Part shown: piece by piece, positions 1 through 4,639 of the stretch | How the letters are laid out: the number at the start of each line of letters is the position of its first letter | Numbering within the stretch: position 1 is the first letter of the stretch | Assembly (NCBI GenBank): GCA_902797415.1 | Contig: CADBSQ010000162.1 | Location: forward strand, 1-5,682 | Source: an uncultured Erysipelotrichaceae bacterium | Lineage (GTDB): Bacteria > Bacillota_I > Bacilli_A > RF39 > UBA660 | Length of the DNA stretch: 5,682 nt | Reading direction: 5' to 3' | Notes under the pieces: generated by a model | What the model was told of the DNA's origin: nothing | Database searches by the model: none | Seen by the model: only the letters and a program-made list of their open reading frames with translations | Program-made: the position numbers and the translations under genes

Positions 1-1
1 C

Positions 2-673
2 TTATTTGAACATAAAAACTGCGAAATGCAGGTAGCTGGTTCTGATCAGTGGGGTAATATCACTACAGGTGTAGATTTAATTAGTAAAAAACTTGGTAAA
101 AAAGCTTATGCTTTTACTATGCCACTTATATTAGATGAAAACGGTAAAAAATTTGGTAAAAGCGAAGGTAATGCTTTATGGTTAGATTTAGATAAAACAC
201 CAAGTTATGATATTTACCAATATTTGTTTAATTCAAGCGATGAAAAAGTTGAAGAATACCTAAAAGTATATACTTTTCTAAGCAAAGAAGAAATCGATGA
301 ATTGATGGAAAAACATAACAAAGCACCAGAAAAAAGAGAAGCCCAAAAAGTTCTAGCGTTCGAGCTTATAAAAGACTTACATGGTGAAGAAGAAGCAAAA
401 AAAGCTAGAGATAAGAGTGAAGCTTTATTTGGTGGTAATGCAGAATCTCTTGAAGCAACACCATCTAATTTAAAGATTGGTTCAAATGTTATAGATGTTT
501 TAATTGATGTGCAATTAGTACCTTCTAAATCAGAAGCTAGAAGATTAATTACTCAAGGTGGTATAAGCATTAATGATGTAAAAGTAACTAGTCTAGATGA
601 AACAATCGATGAAGAAGAAGTCTTAATCAAAAAGGGTAAAAAGAAAATACTTAAGGTTAAACTTCAAAAATGA
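2..673 (+). CDS. tyrS: Tyrosyl-tRNA synthetase, C-terminal part (5' end outside window)
   Basis: TyrS attaches tyrosine to tRNA-Tyr in the cytoplasm, using ATP. The frame is already open at the left edge (first whole codon at 2), and 223 residues are visible, roughly the second half of a usual ~400-420 residue TyrS. Seen in order: the QVAGSDQWGNI segment of the class I catalytic core (the ATG at 26 is internal, not a start); the KFGKS version of the KMSKS loop followed by EGNALWLD; a helical linker; and a C-terminal S4-like RNA-binding domain with SKSEARRLITQGGI and a lysine-rich tail. The stop TGA overlaps the miaA start by four bases (ATGA at 670-673), so the two are translationally coupled. 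Any T-box leader would lie outside the window. The frame is intact. Family assignment is very secure. Confidence 0.97.
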   Translation, partial: LFEHKNCEMQVAGSDQWGNITTGVDLISKKLGKKAYAFTMPLILDENGKKFGKSEGNALWLDLDKTPSYDIYQYLFNSSDEKVEEYLKVYTFLSKEEIDELMEKHNKAPEKREAQKVLAFELIKDLHGEEEAKKARDKSEALFGGNAESLEATPSNLKIGSNVIDVLIDVQLVPSKSEARRLITQGGISINDVKVTSLDETIDEEEVLIKKGKKKILKVKLQK

Positions 674-1380
674 TTATCGTAATAACAGGACCAACTGCCA
701 CTGGTAAGACTCTTTTATCAGAAACTCTTGCTAAAAAATACAACGCTTTAATAGTTAACGCTGATTCAAGACAAATCTACAAGGAATTAAATATTGGAAC
801 GGCTAAACCAAATAGTAAGGAATTAGATGAAAATCATTATTTATTTGATTGTATTAGTATAAATGATGAATATAATGCATTTAATTACCAAGAAGATGTC
901 AGAAAAATTATTAAAAAGAATCCAGATAAAAACATTATCCTCGTAGGAGGTACAGGCCTTTATATAAAGTCTGCTCTTTATGATTATGATTTTAAAAGTG
1001 ACAATAAAAACAAACTACTTTATGATGCTATTTTTATAGGTTTAACCACAGATAGAGAAAACCTTTATAAAAGAATCAATGAAAGAGTTGACATAATGTT
1101 CAAACAAGGACTATTAGATGAAGCCAAAGAGCTTTTTAATAAGTATAAAGATAACAAGATATTGAATAATACTATTGGTTATCAAGAGTTTAAAGATTAC
1201 TTTGATAATAAGGTAGGTCTTGATGAAGTCAAAGAAAAAATAAAAACTAATAGTCGACATTATGCAAAAAGACAATATACTTGGTTTAACAATCAAATGG
1301 ATATAAACTGGATAGAAGTTAATTATGATAGTTTCGATGAAACTATTGATGAAACAATTAAACTAATCGAAACTAGATAA
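670..1380 (+). CDS. miaA: tRNA dimethylallyltransferase, compact form
   Basis: MiaA transfers a dimethylallyl group from DMAPP to N6 of A37 in tRNAs reading UNN codons (i6A37). Seen: P-loop GPTATGKT at residues 7-14; DSRQIYKELNIGTAKP from about 32, with the catalytic Asp and the substrate-binding residues; LVGGTGLYIKSALY near 95; RINERVDIMFKQGLLDEA; IGYQEF; and the terminal RHYAKRQYTWF motif. The protein has 236 residues against the usual ~295-315. The missing part lies between GLYIKSALYDYDF and the IGLTTDRENLYKRI strand: only about 17 residues join them, where most MiaA proteins have ~65-70, forming the helical 'swinging' insertion that contacts the tRNA anticodon arm. All core motifs remain, so I expect a working but reduced enzyme. 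The start ATG overlaps the tyrS stop; no separate promoter is seen. Confidence 0.95.
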   Translation: MIIVITGPTATGKTLLSETLAKKYNALIVNADSRQIYKELNIGTAKPNSKELDENHYLFDCISINDEYNAFNYQEDVRKIIKKNPDKNIILVGGTGLYIKSALYDYDFKSDNKNKLLYDAIFIGLTTDRENLYKRINERVDIMFKQGLLDEAKELFNKYKDNKILNNTIGYQEFKDYFDNKVGLDEVKEKIKTNSRHYAKRQYTWFNNQMDINWIEVNYDSFDETIDETIKLIETR

Positions 1381-1402
1381 AACAAGTCAGGGGGACTAAA
1401 AC

Positions 1403-2041
1403 ATGGCTCGTATATATAATTTGGATATAGATAATTACATTGATGTAAAGCTATCAAAAAAAATTAGATACTACTTATTAGGTGCACTTGATGAAAATAT
1501 AACTGTAGAAGAAGTTATTAACGCTTTTAATTCATCTAAAGAATATCATGATATTTCAAATTTTGCGGCTGTCAGAGTATCTTTAAAATTTCCTGTAGGA
1601 GTACTTAGATATGTATTAGATTTTAAAGAGTTGTATTCTACATCAAATATGGATGAACAAAAACTTAAAGCTTATTTAAAAGAAGTTTTGGATATATTAC
1701 AAAGTAGTACTGATTTTGTACCTAAAGTAAGTATCGATGATTTAAACTTGCAAAATGGCTGGAAGACAATTTATAATTTTCTGTTCGAAGGTTTTACATA
1801 CCAAATCGCGATAAGAATAGTAGGGAATGGAAATAAATATAGCTTTATCGATAGTTATCTAACAGTAAATATAACCAGTGATAAAATTACGGTTTTAGAA
1901 GATGAAAGATTTAAAGATGGTTTTAATTATTCTATAGAACGATTAGACGCCATAAATAAAGTCTTCCAAGAAGCTATATCATATATAAGGGAGAACGATT
2001 TATTTGTTAATAAAATTTCTTCAAGAAAAAAAACACAATAA
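1403..2041 (+). CDS. Unrecognised 212-residue soluble protein, last gene of the tyrS-miaA operon
   Basis: I do not recognise this protein. It begins 22 bases after miaA, with a strong ribosome binding site (CAGGGGGA at 1389-1396) seven bases before the ATG, and it ends at the TAA that merges with a terminator. There is no signal peptide or membrane segment. The predicted look is mixed alpha/beta: an N-terminal helical part (KLSKKIRYYLLGAL, TVEEVINAFNSS), a middle region with FAAVRVSLKFPVGVLRYVLDF, a helix DEQKLKAYLKEVLDIL, then beta-rich segments (WKTIYNFLFEGFTYQIAIRIVG, YLTVNITSDKITVLED) and a basic tail ending in SSRKKTQ. No cysteines and no catalytic motif stand out. Codon use matches tyrS and miaA, so it looks resident rather than acquired. 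Position in a tRNA-enzyme operon may or may not reflect function. Confidence 0.85.
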   Translation: MARIYNLDIDNYIDVKLSKKIRYYLLGALDENITVEEVINAFNSSKEYHDISNFAAVRVSLKFPVGVLRYVLDFKELYSTSNMDEQKLKAYLKEVLDILQSSTDFVPKVSIDDLNLQNGWKTIYNFLFEGFTYQIAIRIVGNGNKYSFIDSYLTVNITSDKITVLEDERFKDGFNYSIERLDAINKVFQEAISYIRENDLFVNKISSRKKTQ

Positions 2042-2069
2042 AACTTACATTCTTTTATGTAAGTTTTTT
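2041..2069 (+). terminator. Intrinsic terminator of the tyrS-miaA operon
   Basis: A perfect 10-bp stem pairs 2041-2050 (aaacttacat) with 2057-2066 (atgtaagttt), around the loop tctttt. The 3' arm runs directly into a T tract (2063-2069). The stop codon of the preceding gene provides the first base of the stem. It separates the operon from the promoter of the non-coding RNA that follows. Confidence 0.93.
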
Positions 2070-2075
2070 AGATAA

Positions 2076-2104
2076 TTGAAAAATTATAATAAATTTGATA
2101 AAAT
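2076..2104 (+). promoter_or_regulatory. Sigma-70 type promoter of the OLE-like RNA
   Basis: TTGAAA at 2076-2081 (5 of 6 to consensus), a 17-base spacer, and TAAAAT at 2099-2104 (5 of 6). The expected start, about seven bases downstream, is near 2111. That is exactly where the terminal helix of the non-coding RNA begins (GTGTGG at 2112). This coincidence supports both calls. The region is AT-rich, so a chance match for the hexamers alone is possible. Confidence 0.75.
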
Positions 2105-2110
2105 ATAACA

Positions 2111-2569
2111 CGTGTGGAGCACTATGCTAGTCATTAAACTATCTGAAGATGGGGCTAAAAATCCATCAAAAGTACCAATGACACTTTGTATACTTTGCTT
2201 TGGTTGCCCAAACTGGGGCTTCTATACAATTTAAGAATGAGGGATAACTACAAAGGCATGTAGCTGATAACTCCTTTATTCACGTCGCTTTAAAAATAGT
2301 TACTGGATGTGAGTGTTTTTAAGGGACCCTAGATCTAGGTAAATTAAAAATGCAAAAGCATATAAGGGTAGTCACTGATGCTTGGGAAAACCTCTAGCGT
2401 GTATATATTATAAGTATTAAAGTGCGGACTAAGTGGTAATCGAGTCACTAATTTTATTAGTTTTTTGGTTTAAAGCGAAAGCGCCAAAGAGTAATCGATG
2501 GTATTCAAAAAGAGAAAATCTACTCGACCTAAGCCGTAGCGTTGATTTATAATATACCACACATTTTTT
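2111..2569 (+). ncRNA. ole: OLE-like RNA (Ornate, Large, Extremophilic), compact form
   Basis: A stretch of about 450 bases has no plausible gene but much structure, directly upstream of an oapA-like gene, the standard place for OLE RNA. Seen: the ends pair (GTGTGG 2112-2117 with CCACAC 2557-2562). Inside this, CTA 2122-2124/TAG 2537-2539, GC 2126-2127/GC 2533-2534, TA 2128-2129/TA 2530-2531 and GTC 2130-2132/GAC 2526-2528 continue an imperfect closing helix. Further hairpins: GATGG/CCATC (2148-2167), AAAGTA/TACTTT (2169-2196), GCCC/GGGC (2206-2219), CTACA/TGTAG (2248-2263), CCTA/TAGG around GATC (2328-2339), ACTAAT/ATTAGT (2447-2461), and TTTGG/CCAAA enclosing GC-GAAA-GC, a GNRA loop (2464-2488). 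A T6 run (2564-2569) after the closing helix may set the 3' end. Known for the family: ~600 nt, membrane-located through OapA. The identity rests on neighbour and architecture; I could not align it to the family model. Confidence 0.78.
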
Positions 2570-2592
2570 ATGATAAAAAAGGGATGATACTT

Positions 2593-3111
2593 ATGAAGAA
2601 AAATAATAATCACAAAACTTGGATAGTAACGGTATTTGTAATTACATTTGTTTTAGCAATAATATTTAGTTTTTTGTCTAATGCAATTGCAATTAAATTA
2701 AATAATTATCTATTAAGTTTATGCCTTTTATTAACAATCTCAATAGGTGTATTTTTTGATATGATTGGAACTAGTACTATTAGTGCAAGAGAATCAACTT
2801 TTCACTCATTAAATAGTAGAAGGGTAAGAGGCGCAAGTGAAGCTATTATTATGATTAAAAATTCTGATAAAGTATCATCTATTTGTAATGATATAGTTGG
2901 AGACGTATGCGGAATAATCTCTGGTTCCCTAGGTGCCTTTTTAGCAATAAGCTTAGGAACGGAAGTAAATCCCACTGTCATAAGTATCATTATTTCTTCA
3001 ATAATCTCTGCCCTAACAGTAGGGGGAAAAGCAATATTTAAACAAGTTGCTATCAAGCACGCTAATGAAATACTAATGAAAGTTAGTAAAGTATTATCTG
3101 TATTCTTTTAA
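2593..3111 (+). CDS. oapA: OLE-associated membrane protein OapA
   Basis: OapA is an integral membrane protein that binds OLE RNA and holds it at the cytoplasmic membrane. Some homologues carry a 'CorB-like' annotation, and the complex has been tied to Mg2+ handling. I start it at ATG 2593: a purine-rich AAAAAAGGGA (2575-2584) lies about nine bases upstream, whereas a longer frame from TTG 2542 would overlap the RNA's closing helix. The protein has 172 residues, close to the ~180-190 usual. Membrane segments are near residues 10-33, 38-58, 107-122 and 128-145. Between segments 2 and 3 lies the signature I associate with this family: FDMIGT (55-60), AREST-FHSL, SRRVRGA (75-81), KNSDKVSSICNDIVGDVCGIISG (90-111 in outline), with D100-x3-D104 as a DxxxD motif. 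No convincing terminator separates it from the next gene. It sits 30 bases after the RNA and probably shares its transcript. Confidence 0.88.
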   Translation: MKKNNNHKTWIVTVFVITFVLAIIFSFLSNAIAIKLNNYLLSLCLLLTISIGVFFDMIGTSTISARESTFHSLNSRRVRGASEAIIMIKNSDKVSSICNDIVGDVCGIISGSLGAFLAISLGTEVNPTVISIIISSIISALTVGGKAIFKQVAIKHANEILMKVSKVLSVFF

Positions 3112-3128
3112 GTCTATCAGATTTCCCC

Positions 3129-3158
3129 TTGAAAAAAATTATCCTCTAACGGTATAAC
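3129..3158 (+). promoter_or_regulatory. Probable promoter of the 55-residue membrane peptide
   Basis: TTGAAA at 3129-3134, an 18-base spacer, and TATAAC at 3153-3158, each hexamer 5 of 6 to consensus. It lies just after oapA and about 60 bases before the next start codon. Spacing is acceptable; support comes only from the match in an AT-rich region. Confidence 0.5.
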
Positions 3159-3218
3159 TTAGTTATGATCCATCACAATAAAGACTTCTCAGCACGATTC
3201 AAAGGGAAGGATTTTTTT

Positions 3219-3386
3219 ATGAAATTAGACAGGGATAAAAAGCTAGCATTATTTATTACGATAGTTACAATAATAGTCTTAACTGGTATAACATATACTT
3301 TCTTTTCAGCATCTGTATCAAATACAAACAATGAAAAGATTCAAACATCGACAGATGAAATAGAAGTTCCTATTAAAGATATATAA
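3219..3386 (+). CDS. Small single-span membrane peptide (55 residues), possibly the 5' part of a broken gene
   Basis: I chose ATG 3219 because AAAGGGAAGGA (3201-3211) is a strong ribosome binding site seven bases ahead of it; an upstream ATG at 3165 lacks one. The 55-residue product has a basic start (MKLDRDKK), one hydrophobic helix at about residues 8-27, then a TYTFFSASVSN segment and a polar acidic tail (STDEIEVPIKDI). The helix followed by 'YtFFSA' resembles the N-termini of TasA/camelysin-like secreted proteins and other exported surface proteins, in which a large extracellular part would follow. Here a TAA ends the frame at 3384. The same frame, with no shift, continues into the relic described next. 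It may be a genuine small protein, or the head of a gene that lost its middle. Confidence 0.6.
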   Translation: MKLDRDKKLALFITIVTIIVLTGITYTFFSASVSNTNNEKIQTSTDEIEVPIKDI

Positions 3387-3467
3387 ATATTACCTTATTA
3401 TTTAAAATCAAATATTAAAATCACCGGAGGAAACGAAACGTTAGAAAATCCTTATACTCTTGAATAA
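3387..3467 (+). pseudogene. Relic of the C-terminal end of a WRIIGV-type surface protein
   Basis: Read in the same frame as the preceding small gene, the codons after its TAA give 26 residues without a start: ILPYYLKSNIK, then ITGGNETLENPYTLE, ending in TAA at 3465-3467. From memory of the family, proteins with a 'lWRIIGV' extracellular domain, such as the pilin-like one at the right edge of this window, very often end in a segment like YLKSNVKITGG-GT--NPYTL. The match in motif, in position next to a stop, and in frame makes a gene remnant the best reading. It has no ribosome binding site or start codon of its own. It could have arisen by internal deletion of a longer gene, keeping a head (3219-3386) and a tail. 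An alternative is that it is a chance match of 26 codons, which I think unlikely. Confidence 0.65.
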
Positions 3468-3489
3468 AAAAAAGACTGCTCTAGGCAGT
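3466..3489 (-). terminator. Intrinsic terminator of uppP
   Basis: Read on the - strand: ACTGC (3489-3485), a five-base loop CTAGA, GCAGT (3479-3475), then C and a run of eight T (3473-3466). The stem starts right at the uppP stop codon (3492-3490). In the + direction the T run is short, so it serves mainly the - strand gene, although it also stands after the + strand relic. Confidence 0.85.
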
Positions 3490-4293
3490 TTATAAAACTA
3501 GTAAACATAAAAGTCCAACGATTACTAAGTATATGGAAAACTTATATAGTTTTCCTTTTTTTACGACATCAAAGAACCAAAGTGAAGCAAAGTAAGTCAT
3601 AACCATACTAGCAAGGAAACCATAAATATAAGGTCCTATTAAATGAGGTCCAATGTTTAAATCAGTAATACCTAAAACAAAAGAACCAATTGAAACAGGA
3701 AGATAAAGCATAAATGCATACTTTAGAGCATCTTCTCTTTTAAGTCCCATTAGAAAACATCCAACTAATACACTACCACTGCGACTAATCCCTGGCATAA
3801 GGGCAATCATTTGAAATAAACCAATTATAATTGCATCCTTAACAGTTAAATCTTTACCAAGTCTCTTACCATCCTTATTCTTAACAAATAAAAGGGCAAG
3901 CGCTGTTACTATAAATGATATACCAAGTAATTTAATACTAATTAATGATTCTATTTGATCTTTAAAAAGGGCTCCCACTAATCCCGCAGGGACACATCCT
4001 AAAACGATTAACCAACAATATTTAAAATCTTCCTTAATAGTTTTATTCTTTCTTTTCTTAGAATTAAATATAAATGTTAGAAATGACTTAATTAAACGTA
4101 TAATATCTTCCCTAAATATAAAGAATATTGCAATAAAAGAAGCAAAGTTTAATATAATTTCAAAGTTTAAATCATTAAATGTATTTGTGTTAAACAGATA
4201 TTTAAATAAAAATAAATGTCCACTTGAACTAATAGGAAGAGGCTCTGTTAAACCTTGTATTAAACCAAAAATAATATATTTAAATAGTATCAT
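3490..4293 (-). CDS. uppP: Undecaprenyl-diphosphate phosphatase (BacA/UppP)
   Basis: This integral membrane enzyme removes a phosphate from undecaprenyl diphosphate, recycling the C55 lipid carrier for peptidoglycan and other wall polymers; high dosage gives bacitracin resistance. The length, 267 residues, is typical. Seen: the first signature at residues 13-27, QGLTEPLPISSSGHL, holding the (E/Q)xxxE pattern (Q13, E17), the serines and H26; and the second, PGISRSGSV at 167-175, with the catalytic-site R171. The family pattern PGxSRSxxT normally ends in Thr, here Val. Several hydrophobic helices run along the chain, with a lysine-rich cytoplasmic loop at about 79-91 (SKKRKNKTIKE). The ribosome binding site AGGAG (4306-4302) is eight bases from the ATG. 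It is transcribed alone, convergent with the relic and divergent from the pilin-like gene. Its presence shows that the host makes peptidoglycan. Confidence 0.96.
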   Translation of the reverse strand: MILFKYIIFGLIQGLTEPLPISSSGHLFLFKYLFNTNTFNDLNFEIILNFASFIAIFFIFREDIIRLIKSFLTFIFNSKKRKNKTIKEDFKYCWLIVLGCVPAGLVGALFKDQIESLISIKLLGISFIVTALALLFVKNKDGKRLGKDLTVKDAIIIGLFQMIALMPGISRSGSVLVGCFLMGLKREDALKYAFMLYLPVSIGSFVLGITDLNIGPHLIGPYIYGFLASMVMTYFASLWFFDVVKKGKLYKFSIYLVIVGLLCLLVL

Positions 4294-4309
4294 GTTATCA
4301 ACTCCTATA

Positions 4310-4528
4310 TAATTATATAATATTTTTTACGAAATATAAACTTTATTTTTTATTTACTACTTGTTAATAGTTGTAATAATTTATAAAATGGTCTTATACT
4401 ATAGAGGATTATTTATATCAGACATATGAATTTTCCTCTCTTTAAATTTGACAAGAAAGCATTATAGGATATTCAAGTGTCTTTTTTAACACTTAGAGGT
4501 TGCACTCCATTTTTAAATTGACACCTTA
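4310..4528. other. Intergenic region between uppP and the pilin-like gene, with small hairpins
   Basis: No gene is seen in this part of the gap. Two short inverted repeats stand out: AGAGGA 4403-4408 with TCCTCT 4434-4439 (25-base loop that itself contains ATAT 4415-4418/ATAT 4424-4427), and AAGTGT 4475-4480 with ACACTT 4489-4494 (loop of T's). Two perfect TTGACA boxes occur, at 4448-4453 and 4518-4523, each preceded by a TTTAAAT-like tract, but neither has a good -10 box at the right distance. A weak promoter-like pair (TTGTTA 4361-4366, 17 bases, TAAAAT 4384-4389) would start a transcript near 4396, just before the first hairpin. This may be a structured leader, a small RNA, or merely AT-rich sequence. 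Confidence 0.35.
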
Positions 4529-4546
4529 ATTTTTTTGCAAAAAAAT
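4529..4546. repeat. 18-bp perfect palindrome of T7/A7 tracts at the pilin-like gene promoter
   Basis: One A, seven T, GC, seven A and one T form a perfect palindrome. It overlaps the -35 box and the start of the spacer of the promoter at 4535-4563. It could be an operator, or bent A-tract DNA that helps the promoter. The A7 run lies partly within the -35/-10 spacer, so a change in its length would change promoter spacing. Confidence 0.6.
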
Positions 4547-4563
4547 AGATTTTGATATATAAT
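4535..4563 (+). promoter_or_regulatory. Promoter of the pilin-like gene
   Basis: TTGCAA at 4535-4540 (4 of 6), a 17-base spacer, and a perfect TATAAT at 4558-4563. The expected start is near 4570, leaving a leader of about 70 very AT-rich bases before the ribosome binding site AAGGAG (4625-4630) and the ATG at 4640. The -35 box is weak, but the -10 box and spacing are ideal. Confidence 0.6.
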
Positions 4564-4639
4564 TGTAATAATTAATAATATATATGATAAAAGATATTAT
4601 AAATACTTATAATATTCACATAGTAAGGAGTCATAATTA

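Noticed and set aside
671..682. Use of TGA as tryptophan (Mycoplasma code), which would lengthen tyrS by three codons (W, L, S)
   Set aside because: No gene in the window has an internal TGA, all Trp codons are TGG, and the ATGA overlap with miaA is a standard arrangement; the tyrS end by itself does not settle it.
1114..1296. 60-residue hydrophobic open frame on the - strand inside miaA
   Set aside because: It is antisense to conserved MiaA codons, with Ile/Phe/Leu-rich composition expected from the reverse of Lys/Asn/Glu codons.
2111..2569. tmRNA, RNase P RNA, or 6S RNA as identity of the non-coding stretch
   Set aside because: There is no tRNA-like CCA end or tag frame, none of the RNase P conserved core motifs I know, and the length is too great for 6S; the OapA neighbour explains it better.
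2542..2592. N-terminal extension of oapA from a TTG at 2542 (17 extra residues)
   Set aside because: It overlaps the closing helix of the upstream RNA, has no ribosome binding site and adds no family-like residues; the ATG at 2593 has a well-placed AAAAGGGA.
2802..3056. 84-residue open frame on the - strand inside oapA
   Set aside because: Antisense shadow of a conserved gene, with no ribosome binding site.
3096..3122. Terminator after oapA (ATCTG/CAGAT)
   Set aside because: Five-base stem with a 17-base loop and no T run; not convincing.
3165..3218. Upstream ATG start for the 55-residue peptide
   Set aside because: It coincides with the predicted transcription start and has no ribosome binding site; ATG 3219 follows a strong one and starts right before the hydrophobic helix.
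4302..4330. TATAAT on the - strand before uppP as its -10 box
   Set aside because: The expected start would fall inside the AGGAG ribosome binding site; the region is so AT-rich that the match is uninformative.
4495..4530. Fragment AGAGGTTGCACTCC resembling the start of a lysine riboswitch
   Set aside because: The remaining conserved parts of that riboswitch are absent before the promoter and start codon, and the downstream gene is not a lysine gene.
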